A stretch of 64,000 nucleotides of DNA, taken from Clostridium liquoris (lineage in GTDB: Bacteria; Bacillota; Clostridia; Clostridiales; Clostridiaceae). Under the pieces are notes generated by a model. The model saw nothing but the letters and a program-made list of their open reading frames with translations, did no database searches and was not told the origin of the DNA. The stretch is from NCBI RefSeq assembly GCF_002995785.1, contig NZ_PVXO01000034.1, positions 1 to 64,000 on the forward strand, given 5' to 3'. The translations under genes were made by a program, and so were the position numbers. This document shows, piece after piece, positions 19,536 through 28,070 of the stretch; position 1 is the stretch's first letter; every line of letters starts with the position of its first letter.

Positions 19536-19892
19536 TTATTTGTTAATCAAATCCTTACGTAAGGATATTGCATCCTTTAAATAAACATAATTTATATTAA
19601 CTCTTTCTCCATTACATAATACTAGAATTCTAATACATTTTTTTAAAGAGTTTTCTACATTCATTTCATTAAAGTGCATAATAGCTACCTTATGTAAGTT
19701 ATAATATTTTCTTATATACTTTCCTGGATAAGCCGCAGTGATATCATCTGTGCAGGAAAATGTAATAGACACAATATGTGAAATATCTAATTCATTTTTC
19801 TCTATAATTTTACCAAATAATTCTATAGAAGCGGCTTTTATTTCACTAGAATTATTTTTGCCAATTGTAGTAGCTCCTCTTATTGCAAACAT
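19536..19892 (-). CDS. aroH: Chorismate mutase, AroH type
   Basis: 118 residues, the trimeric monofunctional AroH family that converts chorismate to prephenate. Features: MFAIRGATTIG start with the conserved Arg, SFSCTDDITAAYPGKYIR-like segment (TDDITAAYPGK) and CIRILVLCNG with the conserved Arg. The start codon overlaps the stop of the upstream flavoprotein gene by one base, which indicates translational coupling. Confidence 0.93.
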   Translation of the reverse strand: MFAIRGATTIGKNNSSEIKAASIELFGKIIEKNELDISHIVSITFSCTDDITAAYPGKYIRKYYNLHKVAIMHFNEMNVENSLKKCIRILVLCNGERVNINYVYLKDAISLRKDLINK

Positions 19893-21118
19893 TATTTTTC
19901 ACCTACCATTATACCAGCTAGATAACCAGTTGAAAAAGCAATTTGAATATTATATCCTCCAGTATATGCATCAACATCTAAAACTTCTCCTGCAAAATAT
20001 AAGTTATTAATTATTTTTGATTTCATAGTCGATGGATCCAGTTCTTTCACACTGACTCCTCCTGATGTTACGATAGCTTCTTCAATAGGTCTTAACCCTT
20101 TTACTTTCATATTTAAATTTTGAAGCAATTTAACTAGATTTTTTCTTTCCTCTTTAGTAATAGAATTTACTTTTTTATTTTCAGGTATATTAGATAATTT
20201 AATAATTACATCAATTAGTTTTTTTGGCAACAAATCCTCTAATGAGTTTTTAAAGTCCTTATTTATATATTTAGCAAAATCCTTTTGTATTCTTTTATCT
20301 AGATTTTCTTCACTTAAAGCTGGTTTTAAGTTGATAACAACATAGAATGTGCCATTTTGTTCTATAAACCTACTAGCACTTAATACTATAGGGCCAGAAA
20401 TACCAAAATGAGTAAATAACATTTCACCAAACCCATTATATATAATTTTACCTTTACAGTTCTTTATATAAAGCTCTACATTTTTTAGGGATAATCCCTG
20501 TAGTTCCTTTATCCAAGGTTCTTCTATCTCTATGGGAACTAAAGAAGGCTTTAAATCCACAATGGAATGTCCTAATTTTTTTGCAAATTTATGACCATCA
20601 CCTGTAGAACCAGTCTGTGGATAGGATACTCCTCCTGTAGTTATTATAAAGTAATCCCCTTTTACAACATGATTATTTTTTAATTTTGCAGAGGTAATAT
20701 GTTTATTACTACTTATTAGTTCTTCTACAGGGTTATTTAAGATAACCTCTACTCCCCTATTAAGAAGCTCTTTTTCCAAGGCTTTAATTATATCTGATGA
20801 TTTATCAGATTCCGGAAATACTCTATCTCCTCTTTCAACTTTTAGTTTTACCCCTAGTTTTTCAAAAAAGTTCATTACATCCTCATTAGTATAAGTATAT
20901 AGAGAGCTATATAAAAATTGTGGGTTGCCAGGTATATAGTCAAAAAATTCGTTTATATCCTTTCCATTGGTAACGTTACATCTTCCTTTACCAGTTATAA
21001 AAAGCTTTTTGCCTAGTTTTTCATTTTTTTCAATTAAAGTTACACTATGTTTTCCAGCAGCGGTTATTGCGGCCATCATGCCTGCTGGACCTCCACCTAT
21101 TACTACCACTTTAGCCAT
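19892..21118 (-). CDS. BaiN/HI0933-family NAD(P)/FAD-dependent oxidoreductase
   Basis: 408 residues. The N-terminal Rossmann motif VVIGGGPAGMMAAI binds FAD; GKGRCNVTNG near residue 45 and the C-terminal LYFAGEVLDVDAYTGGYNIQ are hallmarks of the HI0933/BaiN flavoprotein family. Family members include a bile-acid 7-dehydroxylation enzyme, but most are of unknown substrate and are widespread in Firmicutes, so no bile-acid role is claimed. Coupled to aroH by a one-base overlap. ATG at 21118 follows GGAGG. Confidence 0.9.
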   Translation of the reverse strand: MAKVVVIGGGPAGMMAAITAAGKHSVTLIEKNEKLGKKLFITGKGRCNVTNGKDINEFFDYIPGNPQFLYSSLYTYTNEDVMNFFEKLGVKLKVERGDRVFPESDKSSDIIKALEKELLNRGVEVILNNPVEELISSNKHITSAKLKNNHVVKGDYFIITTGGVSYPQTGSTGDGHKFAKKLGHSIVDLKPSLVPIEIEEPWIKELQGLSLKNVELYIKNCKGKIIYNGFGEMLFTHFGISGPIVLSASRFIEQNGTFYVVINLKPALSEENLDKRIQKDFAKYINKDFKNSLEDLLPKKLIDVIIKLSNIPENKKVNSITKEERKNLVKLLQNLNMKVKGLRPIEEAIVTSGGVSVKELDPSTMKSKIINNLYFAGEVLDVDAYTGGYNIQIAFSTGYLAGIMVGEK

Positions 21119-21141
21119 GTTTATGCTACCTCCTAAATAAG

Positions 21142-21166
21142 AAAACGAACCTAGCTAAAGGTTCGT
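21142..21166 (-). terminator. Terminator after the RpiR-type regulator
   Basis: AAACGAACC and GGTTCGTTT form a 9-base-pair stem around TAGCTAAA, with a T-rich 3' side on the minus strand. It falls between the regulator and the flavoprotein gene. Confidence 0.75.
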
Positions 21167-21172
21167 TTAATT

Positions 21173-22051
21173 CTAGTCTACTCTTTTCTCTTTATAAGAA
21201 TAAACTTCGTAATCTTCCCATATTTTTTCTAACCTTGAAAATGTAGAAGAAATTGTTTCCTTTTCTCTAAGACCCACAGCAATAATTAATGCATTTACCA
21301 CACTAAGCGGTGCAACTAATGAATCAACAAAAGAAGCCATATTACTTTGAGCTATTAAAGTATGATCTGCCCTAGCTGCCAAGGGTGAAAGTAAACTATC
21401 AGTAATTGCAATTACATTTGCCCCTCTGCTTTTAGCATAATCTAGAGCTTCAATAGTTCTTCCTGCATATCTAGGAAAACCAATTCCTATTACCAAATCT
21501 TCTTCCGATACATTAAGCATTTGCTCAAATATATCGCTTACTCCATAACCTATTACTGTCGCATTATCAAGTATTAAATTTAAATAAAATCCTAAAAACT
21601 CAGCAATAGCTGTTGAACTTCTTAGACCAACTATATAAATTCGTTTTGCTGAAAATATACTATTTACAACATCATTGAAAGTTTTCTGATTAATTTTTTC
21701 TAAAGTTGCTCTAATATTTTCCATGTCTGATTTTAGTACACTTTTAAGTGCACTTTCTTGACTTATAAAATCATTAGATAGCTCTATCCTTTGAACTGTT
21801 GTTAATTTGTTTTTTATTAGTTCTTGTAATGCCTTTTGCAATTTTGGATAGCCACTAAATCCTAATTCATTTGCAAATCTAACTACAGTAGACTCACTTA
21901 CCCCTACACTTGTTCCTAATTTAGCTGCAGTCATAAAAGCAGCTTTATCATAATGTTTTAAAATATATTCTGCAATTAATTTTTGACCTTTACTAAGTCT
22001 AGGAAACTTTATTTGAATAGTACGCATTAAATCTTGTTTTTCGTCTTCCAT
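21173..22051 (-). CDS. MurR/RpiR-family transcriptional regulator
   Basis: 292 residues. N-terminal HTH_6 domain (about residues 10-85; AAKLGTSVGVSESTVVRFANELG is the helix-turn-helix) and a C-terminal SIS sugar-phosphate-binding domain (about 120-255; IYIVGLRSSTAIAEF, VIGIGFPRYAGRTIEAL, VIAITDSLLSPLA). Such proteins respond to phosphosugars. No sugar operon is adjacent, so the target is unknown. ATG at 22051 is preferred over 22072, whose AAGGGG site is too close. Confidence 0.88.
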   Translation of the reverse strand: MEDEKQDLMRTIQIKFPRLSKGQKLIAEYILKHYDKAAFMTAAKLGTSVGVSESTVVRFANELGFSGYPKLQKALQELIKNKLTTVQRIELSNDFISQESALKSVLKSDMENIRATLEKINQKTFNDVVNSIFSAKRIYIVGLRSSTAIAEFLGFYLNLILDNATVIGYGVSDIFEQMLNVSEEDLVIGIGFPRYAGRTIEALDYAKSRGANVIAITDSLLSPLAARADHTLIAQSNMASFVDSLVAPLSVVNALIIAVGLREKETISSTFSRLEKIWEDYEVYSYKEKRVD

Positions 22052-22148
22052 TAAAACCAATCCTTTCTCCATATCCCCTTATGTATTGCAATATTTATTT
22101 CATTTTAACATCTATTGAACATATTATCAACACATCTTTCAATTTTTA

Positions 22149-22313
22149 CTATAACTCTTTGTAAATTGTTAAAACATTTTTACCATCTTTTTCAGTTAAT
22201 CCAAAGGCTATATCCATTTTATTTAAATTTTTATTTAAAAAGTCTACAACTTTATACATATCCTCATAATACTCAAACCCCTTAGTTGCAATTAACTCTA
22301 AATCATTTTTCAT
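22149..22313 (-). CDS. YpmA-like DUF4264 small protein
   Basis: 54 residues, too short for routine calling. It starts at ATG 22313 nine bases after GGGAGGA and reads MKNDLELIATKGFEYYEDMY through a central KVVDFLNKNLNK to the end VLTIYKEL. This resembles the DUF4264 family (YpmA in Bacillus): a hydrophobic/acidic start, DLYK-VVD-LN core and F-TIY ending. Function unknown. It lies between the RpiR regulator and rluB on the same strand. Confidence 0.8.
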   Translation of the reverse strand: MKNDLELIATKGFEYYEDMYKVVDFLNKNLNKMDIAFGLTEKDGKNVLTIYKEL

Positions 22314-22388
22314 AGGTTGCTTCCTCCCAATTAATTTTTATAGCTATAAATTCTATCTGGAATAAAAAAATAATAATAAGTTTTAAAA

Positions 22389-22420
22389 AATGAATGAAAT
22401 AATATTTATCATTCATTCCT
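22389..22420 (-). terminator. Terminator at the end of rluB
   Basis: On the minus strand GAATGAATGA and TTTCATTCATTTTTT pair around an AT-rich loop. The 5' arm includes the last rluB codons. Confidence 0.7.
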
Positions 22421-23119
22421 CAAATATTCAACTTCAGTATCTTTTAAGTATCTCCATTTCCCTATTTTTAAATCTCCTAAATGAATTTTTCCAACGGATA
22501 CTCTCTTTAAATTTATAACTGGATGATTAATTTTTTCGCACATTCTTCTTATTTGCCTATTTTTACCCTCGTGTATTACTATAGAAACTTTTGCATTTCC
22601 ATTTTGAAAAGAAAGCATTTCAATTTTTGCAGGTGCAGTTATATAATCTCCAATATCTATACCTTGATTAAATTTTTTCATTTCATACTTTGTAGGAATG
22701 CCTTTTATTGTAGCAATATATTTTTTATTTTTTTCCTCCCTAGGATGAATTATCTTATTATATATATCACCATCATTGGTTAGCAATATTAATCCAGATG
22801 TATCATAATCTAATCTTCCTATTGGATATATTCTTTCCTTAACCTTAACTAGGTCTAATATGGTGTCTCTTCCCCTTTCATCTTTTACTGTACATACATA
22901 ACCTTCTGGTTTATTAAGAGCTATATAAACCTTATTTTCCTCTAATTTTATTTTTTTATCATATACCTGCACTTTATCAATTTCAGAATCTATTTTACAA
23001 CCTAGTTCTGTTACTACTTGCCCATTAACTTTAACATCACCTTGAAGTATAATATCTTCACATTTTCTTCTAGAGGCAACGCCACACCTTGCCATGTACT
23101 TTTGCAGTCTTTCTACCAT
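22409..23119 (-). CDS. RluB/RsuA-family pseudouridine synthase
   Basis: 236 residues. N-terminal S4 RNA-binding domain (MVERLQKYMARCGVASRRK) followed by the pseudouridine synthase domain with catalytic Asp in GRLDYDTSGLILLTNDG and the GKNRQIRRMC motif. It most likely modifies 23S rRNA near the peptidyl-transferase centre (RluB type) by family resemblance. ATG at 23119 sits 11 bases after AAGGAG; the GTG at 23131 overlaps the site. Five codons separate it from the upstream Fe-S gene. Confidence 0.9.
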   Translation of the reverse strand: MVERLQKYMARCGVASRRKCEDIILQGDVKVNGQVVTELGCKIDSEIDKVQVYDKKIKLEENKVYIALNKPEGYVCTVKDERGRDTILDLVKVKERIYPIGRLDYDTSGLILLTNDGDIYNKIIHPREEKNKKYIATIKGIPTKYEMKKFNQGIDIGDYITAPAKIEMLSFQNGNAKVSIVIHEGKNRQIRRMCEKINHPVINLKRVSVGKIHLGDLKIGKWRYLKDTEVEYLRNE

Positions 23120-23136
23120 TAATATAAACACTCCTT

Positions 23137-24264
23137 TTAGTCCTCATCATAAATATTTCTTTTCAGCATCTTTATATATTTATTGTATAGATAATTAAAA
23201 TCATTTTTCTCTAAATCTCTAAAAAAGTCCATTCTATGTTTTCTTACTCTGAGCTTTCCATTAGCTATTCTCGGATTTCCTTTTAAAGCATCATCTAAGG
23301 AACTTTTTCTTAGATGTATTTTATTGTTTACTATTAAATTCTTAAGTATTCTATCCCCTACATCATTATTTGAAATTACCAATGAAAGACCTCTTTCATC
23401 CATTAAATCTTCAGGAGCCTTCCAAAAGTCACCTATAGTTAAATCCCCAGCCCTTGGAATTGCAGAAAATTTGCAATCATAACAGCTATTATTTGAATAT
23501 AAATCACATATAAATCCATTAAAAAAGGGATCTTCAGCCTTTGAACATTTGTATATATAGCCGTCTTTTGTAATTAGCTTTACCTGTCCTTTAGACCAGC
23601 CTAATTCTTTATCCCTAAAATTAAAATAAACAATTTTACCATTCTTAGATTTATCAAATAGGTATTTTTGAAAAGCAGTAATAGATGGTACACCATGACA
23701 TATAAGATCAACAGTTATTAATTTTTCACTATTTATAACTTTTTTTATAGCTGCGACTTGGCAAGGAACACCAATAAATAGAACATTTTTGTTTTCCATA
23801 TCAATTATTTGTTTGATTCTTTTATAAGTGAAGCCTATATTGCTCTGTATATATTTAGAACCTATTATCTTTTGTAAATCATCTTTATTTCTAATTTCTA
23901 TATGCTCTGCTAAGAAATCCTTATTCCATGCAACACCAAAAACTACTCCACCATGATCTAATACGTGTTCAGCAATTTCTGAGGATAGTCCTCCTGATGA
24001 GCTCAATTTTCTTATATTTTCATTTAGAGTATAGGATGCATAAATCTTTAAATATTGTTTCTGTCTATTTTTATTATTATACTCTATTGATGGACAGCTA
24101 TTTTGACATTTATTACATTCCACACAGATATGCTCATCTACCTTAGGATAATAGAATCCATCTTCACTTAAATTCATTTTTATAGCCTGTGTGTTACAAA
24201 CATTGTAACAGGCAAAACAACTTGTACATTTATCTAAACCTATTTCATCTATAGCTGGTTTCAT
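23137..24264 (-). CDS. Coenzyme F420 hydrogenase/dehydrogenase beta-subunit family Fe-S protein
   Basis: 375 residues. Two N-terminal ferredoxin-type clusters are visible: C-x2-C-x2-C-x3-C in CTSCFACYNVC and CVECNKCQNSC. These are followed by the FrhB N- and C-terminal domains (LSSSGGLSSEIAEHVLDHGG; CDLICHGVPS; CYDCKFSAIPRAGDLTIGDFW). Homologues are often in polysaccharide or energy clusters; here it stands alone upstream of rluB. Electron-transfer or reductase role likely, substrate unknown. F420 itself is not expected in clostridia. Confidence 0.85.
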   Translation of the reverse strand: MKPAIDEIGLDKCTSCFACYNVCNTQAIKMNLSEDGFYYPKVDEHICVECNKCQNSCPSIEYNNKNRQKQYLKIYASYTLNENIRKLSSSGGLSSEIAEHVLDHGGVVFGVAWNKDFLAEHIEIRNKDDLQKIIGSKYIQSNIGFTYKRIKQIIDMENKNVLFIGVPCQVAAIKKVINSEKLITVDLICHGVPSITAFQKYLFDKSKNGKIVYFNFRDKELGWSKGQVKLITKDGYIYKCSKAEDPFFNGFICDLYSNNSCYDCKFSAIPRAGDLTIGDFWKAPEDLMDERGLSLVISNNDVGDRILKNLIVNNKIHLRKSSLDDALKGNPRIANGKLRVRKHRMDFFRDLEKNDFNYLYNKYIKMLKRNIYDED

Positions 24265-24373
24265 ATAAAAACACTCCCTTTAAGTCTCTTAAGTTTCTAT
24301 TGAAATTCATATTACATTATATTATAGTCTATTTAATTAGCCTAGTAAAACTATAGAAAATTGAGGATAAAAA

Positions 24374-24403
24374 AGCATATAGTGTATAAAATCACTATAT
24401 GCG
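24374..24403 (-). terminator. Terminator after the purine permease gene
   Basis: GCATATAGTG and CACTATATGC form a 10-base-pair stem with an 8-base loop, followed on the minus strand by six T. Confidence 0.8.
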
Positions 24404-24409
24404 CTAATA

Positions 24410-25834
24410 TTATTGAGGTAATAATATAAACCTTAATATAAACAATATTGCAAGTACATAGATTATTGGATGTACTTCTTTATATTTACCAGTAGCTATT
24501 TTCATTATAGGATAAAATATTATTCCAGCAGCTATACCATTGGCAATACTATAACTAAAAGGCATAATAGCTATAGTAAAGAAGGCAGGGACAGCTTCAG
24601 TAAAATCATCAAAGTTAATATTTTTAACAGAACTCATCATAAGAGAACCAATTATAATAAGAGCTGGTGCTGTAGCTTCTGCTGGTATTATTCCAACGAG
24701 ATCTCCTAGAAATAAAGATAAAGCAAATAGTATGCCAACAACCACAGAAGTAAGTCCAGTTCTTCCTCCCTCTGCAATTCCGGCAGTGGATTCAATATAT
24801 GTGGCTGTTGTTGTTGTTCCAAATAATGAACTTATTGTTGTAGCTATAGCATCAGCTAAAAGTGCTTTCTTCATATTTTTAATTTTACCATCAGGCAATA
24901 TCATGTTCGCCTTTTCTGCAGTTCCTACTAAAGTACCGATAGTATCAAACAGATCTACAAGGCTGAAAGTAAGTATTACCATAAATATACTAGTTAAGGC
25001 ACCAATGAAGCCTGTACCATTATGCGTTATAAGGCCTTTAAAATCAAAAGCTAAAAATGTTGGTGCAACACTTGATGGAATGCTAAAAGGCTTTAATCCG
25101 GTTATGTTAGTTATTCCCATTGGAATACCTATCAATGTAGTTATTACTATGGACAATAGCATTGCTCCCCTAATGTTCCTTGCCATTAAGATTACCATAG
25201 TAATTATACCTATTAAAGTTAAAATAGTATGGGGGTTAGTAAAGCTTCCAAAGCTTACTAGTGTAGCAGGATTAGCTACAATAATGCCACCACTTTTTAA
25301 TCCTATAAGGGAAACGAATAAACCAATACCTCCTGTTATAGCAACTTTTAAATTTTGTGGAAGGGCTTCAACTATCTTCTCTCTTATTGAGGTTATAGTA
25401 ATAAATATAAATAATAATCCTGATATAAATACAGCAGCCAAGCCTTGTTGCCATGTATAACCCAAAGTTAAACAAACACTATAGGTAAAGAATGCTGTTA
25501 AACCAATGCCAGGAGCTACTGCAAAAGGTAAATTCCCGTATAAACCCATTATAATAGTTCCAATTGCTGAAGTTAAACACATACCTACGAAAGCAGAGGC
25601 AACTATTGGATCATTTAATGTAGATAGTGTAGCAGCTGCATCTCCTTTTAAGCCCTGAGCATTCATACCTGAAAATTTCAATATATTGGGAATTACAAGT
25701 AATGCATAAGCCATAGTAATAAATGTAGTGAAACCAGCTAATACTTCTGTTTTTACATTTGTATTATTTTCATCTAGTTTAAAAAATGAATTTAAAAATG
25801 AGCCTTTTTTTTCTTTTGAATGAATATTATTCAT
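24410..25834 (-). CDS. pbuG: NCS2-family guanine/hypoxanthine permease (PbuG/AzgA type)
   Basis: 474 residues with about 12-14 hydrophobic segments. The AzgA/PbuG branch of NCS2 is indicated by TEVLAGFTTFITMAYALLVIP near the N-terminus, VAPGIGLTAFFTY, GGIGLFVSLIGLKSGG and DLFDTIGTLVGTAEKA. It imports purine bases by proton symport. ATG at 25834 has AAGGAGGAAGAT directly upstream. A guanine-type riboswitch (aptamer 25942-26010, terminator 25863-25906) precedes it, which supports guanine/hypoxanthine as the substrate. Confidence 0.93.
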   Translation of the reverse strand: MNNIHSKEKKGSFLNSFFKLDENNTNVKTEVLAGFTTFITMAYALLVIPNILKFSGMNAQGLKGDAAATLSTLNDPIVASAFVGMCLTSAIGTIIMGLYGNLPFAVAPGIGLTAFFTYSVCLTLGYTWQQGLAAVFISGLLFIFITITSIREKIVEALPQNLKVAITGGIGLFVSLIGLKSGGIIVANPATLVSFGSFTNPHTILTLIGIITMVILMARNIRGAMLLSIVITTLIGIPMGITNITGLKPFSIPSSVAPTFLAFDFKGLITHNGTGFIGALTSIFMVILTFSLVDLFDTIGTLVGTAEKANMILPDGKIKNMKKALLADAIATTISSLFGTTTTATYIESTAGIAEGGRTGLTSVVVGILFALSLFLGDLVGIIPAEATAPALIIIGSLMMSSVKNINFDDFTEAVPAFFTIAIMPFSYSIANGIAAGIIFYPIMKIATGKYKEVHPIIYVLAILFILRFILLPQ

Positions 25835-25862
25835 ATCTTCCTCCTTAGTAATTAAAATTTTA

Positions 25863-25906
25863 TAAAAAAAATCTGTTAAGGATATAAGCAAATCCGTTAA
25901 CAGAAT
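25863..25906 (-). terminator. Riboswitch expression platform (intrinsic terminator)
   Basis: On the minus strand TCTGTTAACGGAT pairs with ATCCTTAACAGA and is followed by eight T. It sits between the purine aptamer and the permease start and would form when ligand is bound, switching expression off. Confidence 0.85.
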
Positions 25907-25941
25907 CTAATATATACATATGTTATATATTGAAACAGACT

Positions 25942-26010
25942 CACCCATAGAGAGAAATTCGCGGTTTCTCGTAGAAACTTCTGAACCTTATTATCAGAAT
26001 TATATGGATA
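25942..26010 (-). promoter_or_regulatory. Purine (guanine-class) riboswitch aptamer
   Basis: Minus-strand reading shows the purine riboswitch core: P1 strands TATCCATA and TATGGGTG, J1/2 ATATAAT, P2 TTCTGA/TCAGAA with loop TAATAAGG, J2/3 GTTTCTAC, P3 GAGAAA/TTTCTC and J3/1 TCTATG. The nucleotide that pairs with the ligand (position 74 in the xpt numbering) is C, as in guanine/hypoxanthine-sensing members; adenine members have U. Position 73 is U rather than the usual A. Confidence 0.92.
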
Positions 26011-26052
26011 GAATTCTTCTATAAAATTATATTTTTATATATTAACATTGTG

Positions 26053-26115
26053 AACGAAATAAGTCAATATTTATATTTTTTAAAAGAAAAAAATTAAATA
26101 TTGACTTATTTCGTT
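26053..26115. terminator. 21-bp perfect inverted repeat, probable terminator of the glycosyltransferase gene
   Basis: A 21-base arm starting AACGAAATAAGTCAATATTT (26053-26073) recurs in exact inverted form at 26095-26115, separated by 21 AT-rich bases. It abuts the stop codon of the glycosyltransferase gene and lies upstream of the purine riboswitch. There is no T run after the stem on the minus strand; the loop contains one. Confidence 0.65.
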
Positions 26116-27515
26116 TATTCCACATCTTGAATACTTATAGTCCTAGTATGTTTCGTGTGATTCCATTCCTTATTATTTTTATCCATTATTCCCTGTATAG
26201 TAATCGGAATCCAAGTAAGAGTGTATATTCCATATAACAAATACCATATAAAAATTTTAATTGAATGTTTTTTATTTAGGACAAGTAATAATAGTATGAA
26301 CATGGCAATGTAAACTAAATTGCCAAAAACTATTTCATAGGATTTTGGATTACTTCCAAATATAGATGAGATGACAACTATGTTTAAGGAATAAACGGAA
26401 AACAAAGCAAACATTGCTTTGGATAACTTCTTTTCAAGCATCATAATAAGTGGAGTAAATAAAAATTGTAGTATACTAAAAACCTTCCAAATAACTGGAG
26501 CAAATAAATCATTTATTACAAAAATGTTAAGCCCTTTTTCAGCATTATTCTGGGCTAAGGTTAATGCTACAGATATACCTAGTAATAAAGTAACAAGGGG
26601 CTGAATTGTATACAAAGCGCAATCCAAAGCTGTAAAATCTTTATCTTTTATAGATTTATGAAGCAGCTTTGTAAAAAATCTAGAACCTACATCTGCAAAT
26701 CCTTGCATCCATCTTTTTCTTTGATTCCAAGATTGCTTAAGGGTTATTGGTTTCTCATCATAAACTACAGCATTATGGGCCCAACCAACTTTATAACCAT
26801 GCAGCACAAGCTTGCAGGTAAACTCTAAATCTTCAGTAAGACAAGTAGCACCCCAGCCTAGTTGTTTTAAAATCTCAGTATCTACACAAAAACCTGTACC
26901 TCCAATTTGATTGGATAATCCTAAATTTGCCCTGGCTAATTGGAACAATCTATTTGCAGTCCAAAATGATATGGAATAGGATTGAGTTATCCATGAATCA
27001 TCTGGATTTTTGCTATCAATATATCCTTGCACTACTCTATACCCTTCACAAAGCTTACCATTCATTTCATTTAAAAAGTTTTTTGAGACCAAATTGTCTG
27101 CATCAAAAATGGCTATAGCATCGTAATCTTTTTCCATGGCAAATATTTTGCTAAACATCCATTCTAATGCATAACCTTTTCCTCTTTTATTCTGTATATT
27201 CCTTTCAAATACATTAACATTAGCTTTTTTTGCTATGCTGGCAGTATTATCTGTGCAATTGTCAGCGATTACATAAATATCATACAGTTCTTTTGGATAA
27301 TCTAAAGACTTTAAGCTTTCAATTATATTGCTAATAACTGCTTCTTCATTATGTGCAGCTACAATAAGAGCAAACTTTTTTTCTGATTTATATTTACTTG
27401 AAGTTAAATCTTCTTTTTTAAATAATCCAAATAATGATAATATTAAATAGTACATTGTTATTAAAAACACTGTAATTTGAAATATTGCCGTTGAATAATA
27501 GATAAAATCTTCCAT
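26115..27515 (-). CDS. Membrane glycosyltransferase family 2 (processive type)
   Basis: 466 residues. One N-terminal membrane helix (about residues 5-33), a cytoplasmic GT-A domain (about 45-300) and four or so C-terminal helices. Motifs: VAAHNEEAVISNII start of the GT2 domain, VIADNCTD, the DxD-type IFDADN, TCLTEDLEFTCK (catalytic Asp region), and WNQRKRWMQG, the Q-x-x-R-W motif of processive enzymes such as hyaluronan and poly-GlcNAc synthases. The sugar and product are unknown. It is alone, ending in a long hairpin. Confidence 0.88.
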   Translation of the reverse strand: MEDFIYYSTAIFQITVFLITMYYLILSLFGLFKKEDLTSSKYKSEKKFALIVAAHNEEAVISNIIESLKSLDYPKELYDIYVIADNCTDNTASIAKKANVNVFERNIQNKRGKGYALEWMFSKIFAMEKDYDAIAIFDADNLVSKNFLNEMNGKLCEGYRVVQGYIDSKNPDDSWITQSYSISFWTANRLFQLARANLGLSNQIGGTGFCVDTEILKQLGWGATCLTEDLEFTCKLVLHGYKVGWAHNAVVYDEKPITLKQSWNQRKRWMQGFADVGSRFFTKLLHKSIKDKDFTALDCALYTIQPLVTLLLGISVALTLAQNNAEKGLNIFVINDLFAPVIWKVFSILQFLFTPLIMMLEKKLSKAMFALFSVYSLNIVVISSIFGSNPKSYEIVFGNLVYIAMFILLLLVLNKKHSIKIFIWYLLYGIYTLTWIPITIQGIMDKNNKEWNHTKHTRTISIQDVE

Positions 27516-27860
27516 AATATCACTTCCATCTCATTGTTTTGGCTTTTTGATAGCATCAATTTTATAATACCACATTTTTTTAAAATAAAGCTTGCAATTG
27601 CAATGTTTTGATTATTCTGGCAATATTCAACATACAATAAAAGGAACCTTACTAATCAGCAAAGCCCACCTTAACTTAATTTTACCCATATTAAAATTTT
27701 TTATTAATAATTTATTAAAATACTCTATAATGAGTTCACCTATTTGTAATTTCTTTTATAATATCGTAATTTAAATCTTTTTTTACTAATTTTTATTTAT
27801 TTTTTTGTTAGTTATTTATAAGGATTAAATTGTAGTTAAGTGGTTTACTTTTATTTTTTA

Positions 27861-27882
27861 TTACATAATTTTCATTATGTAA
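27861..27882. promoter_or_regulatory. Palindromic operator-like site 1
   Basis: TTACATAAT-N4-ATTATGTAA, perfectly symmetrical (spacer TTTC). Positioned about 190 bases upstream of the small Cys-rich gene start. The binding protein is unknown. Confidence 0.6.
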
Positions 27883-27931
27883 ACTATTTATGATGAATGA
27901 TAAATGTTTGGTTTACATTTTTAAATTTATC

Positions 27932-27952
27932 TGCATAATTAATATTATGTAA
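27932..27952. promoter_or_regulatory. Palindromic operator-like site 2
   Basis: TGCATAAT-N4-ATTATGTAA (spacer TAAT), differing from site 1 by one base in the left arm. Centre-to-centre distance to site 1 is about 70 bases, consistent with cooperative binding of one regulator. Confidence 0.55.
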
Positions 27953-28070
27953 ATAAGTACTATAGTACATTATTTCATATTCACAAATGATTTTATATTG
28001 AATATACTATAATAATATAACCTTCTTTCTATATAAATGGTTTAACATATTATAAAAAGGAGGGATATAT

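Larger units (their letters stand above)
27516..28070. other. 555-bp intergenic region with two matching palindromes
   Basis: AT-rich region between the divergent glycosyltransferase and the 55-residue Cys-rich gene. The first 300 bases hold nothing I can identify. From 27861 it contains two copies of a 22-base palindrome (see the next entries), an intervening ATGTAAAC/GTTTACAT inverted pair (27878-27918), and near 28010 TATAATA-type sequence that could serve as -10 for the small gene. Confidence 0.6.

Noticed and set aside
24732-25460. A 242-codon plus-strand frame opposite the purine permease
   Set aside because: It lies wholly antisense to a strongly supported membrane protein gene, has no ribosome site and its composition is what antisense of hydrophobic codons gives.
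27861-27952. Fur or PerR boxes
   Set aside because: Arms resemble ATAAT/ATTAT, but these boxes have a 1-base centre, whereas both sites here have a 4-base centre and CATAAT arms.
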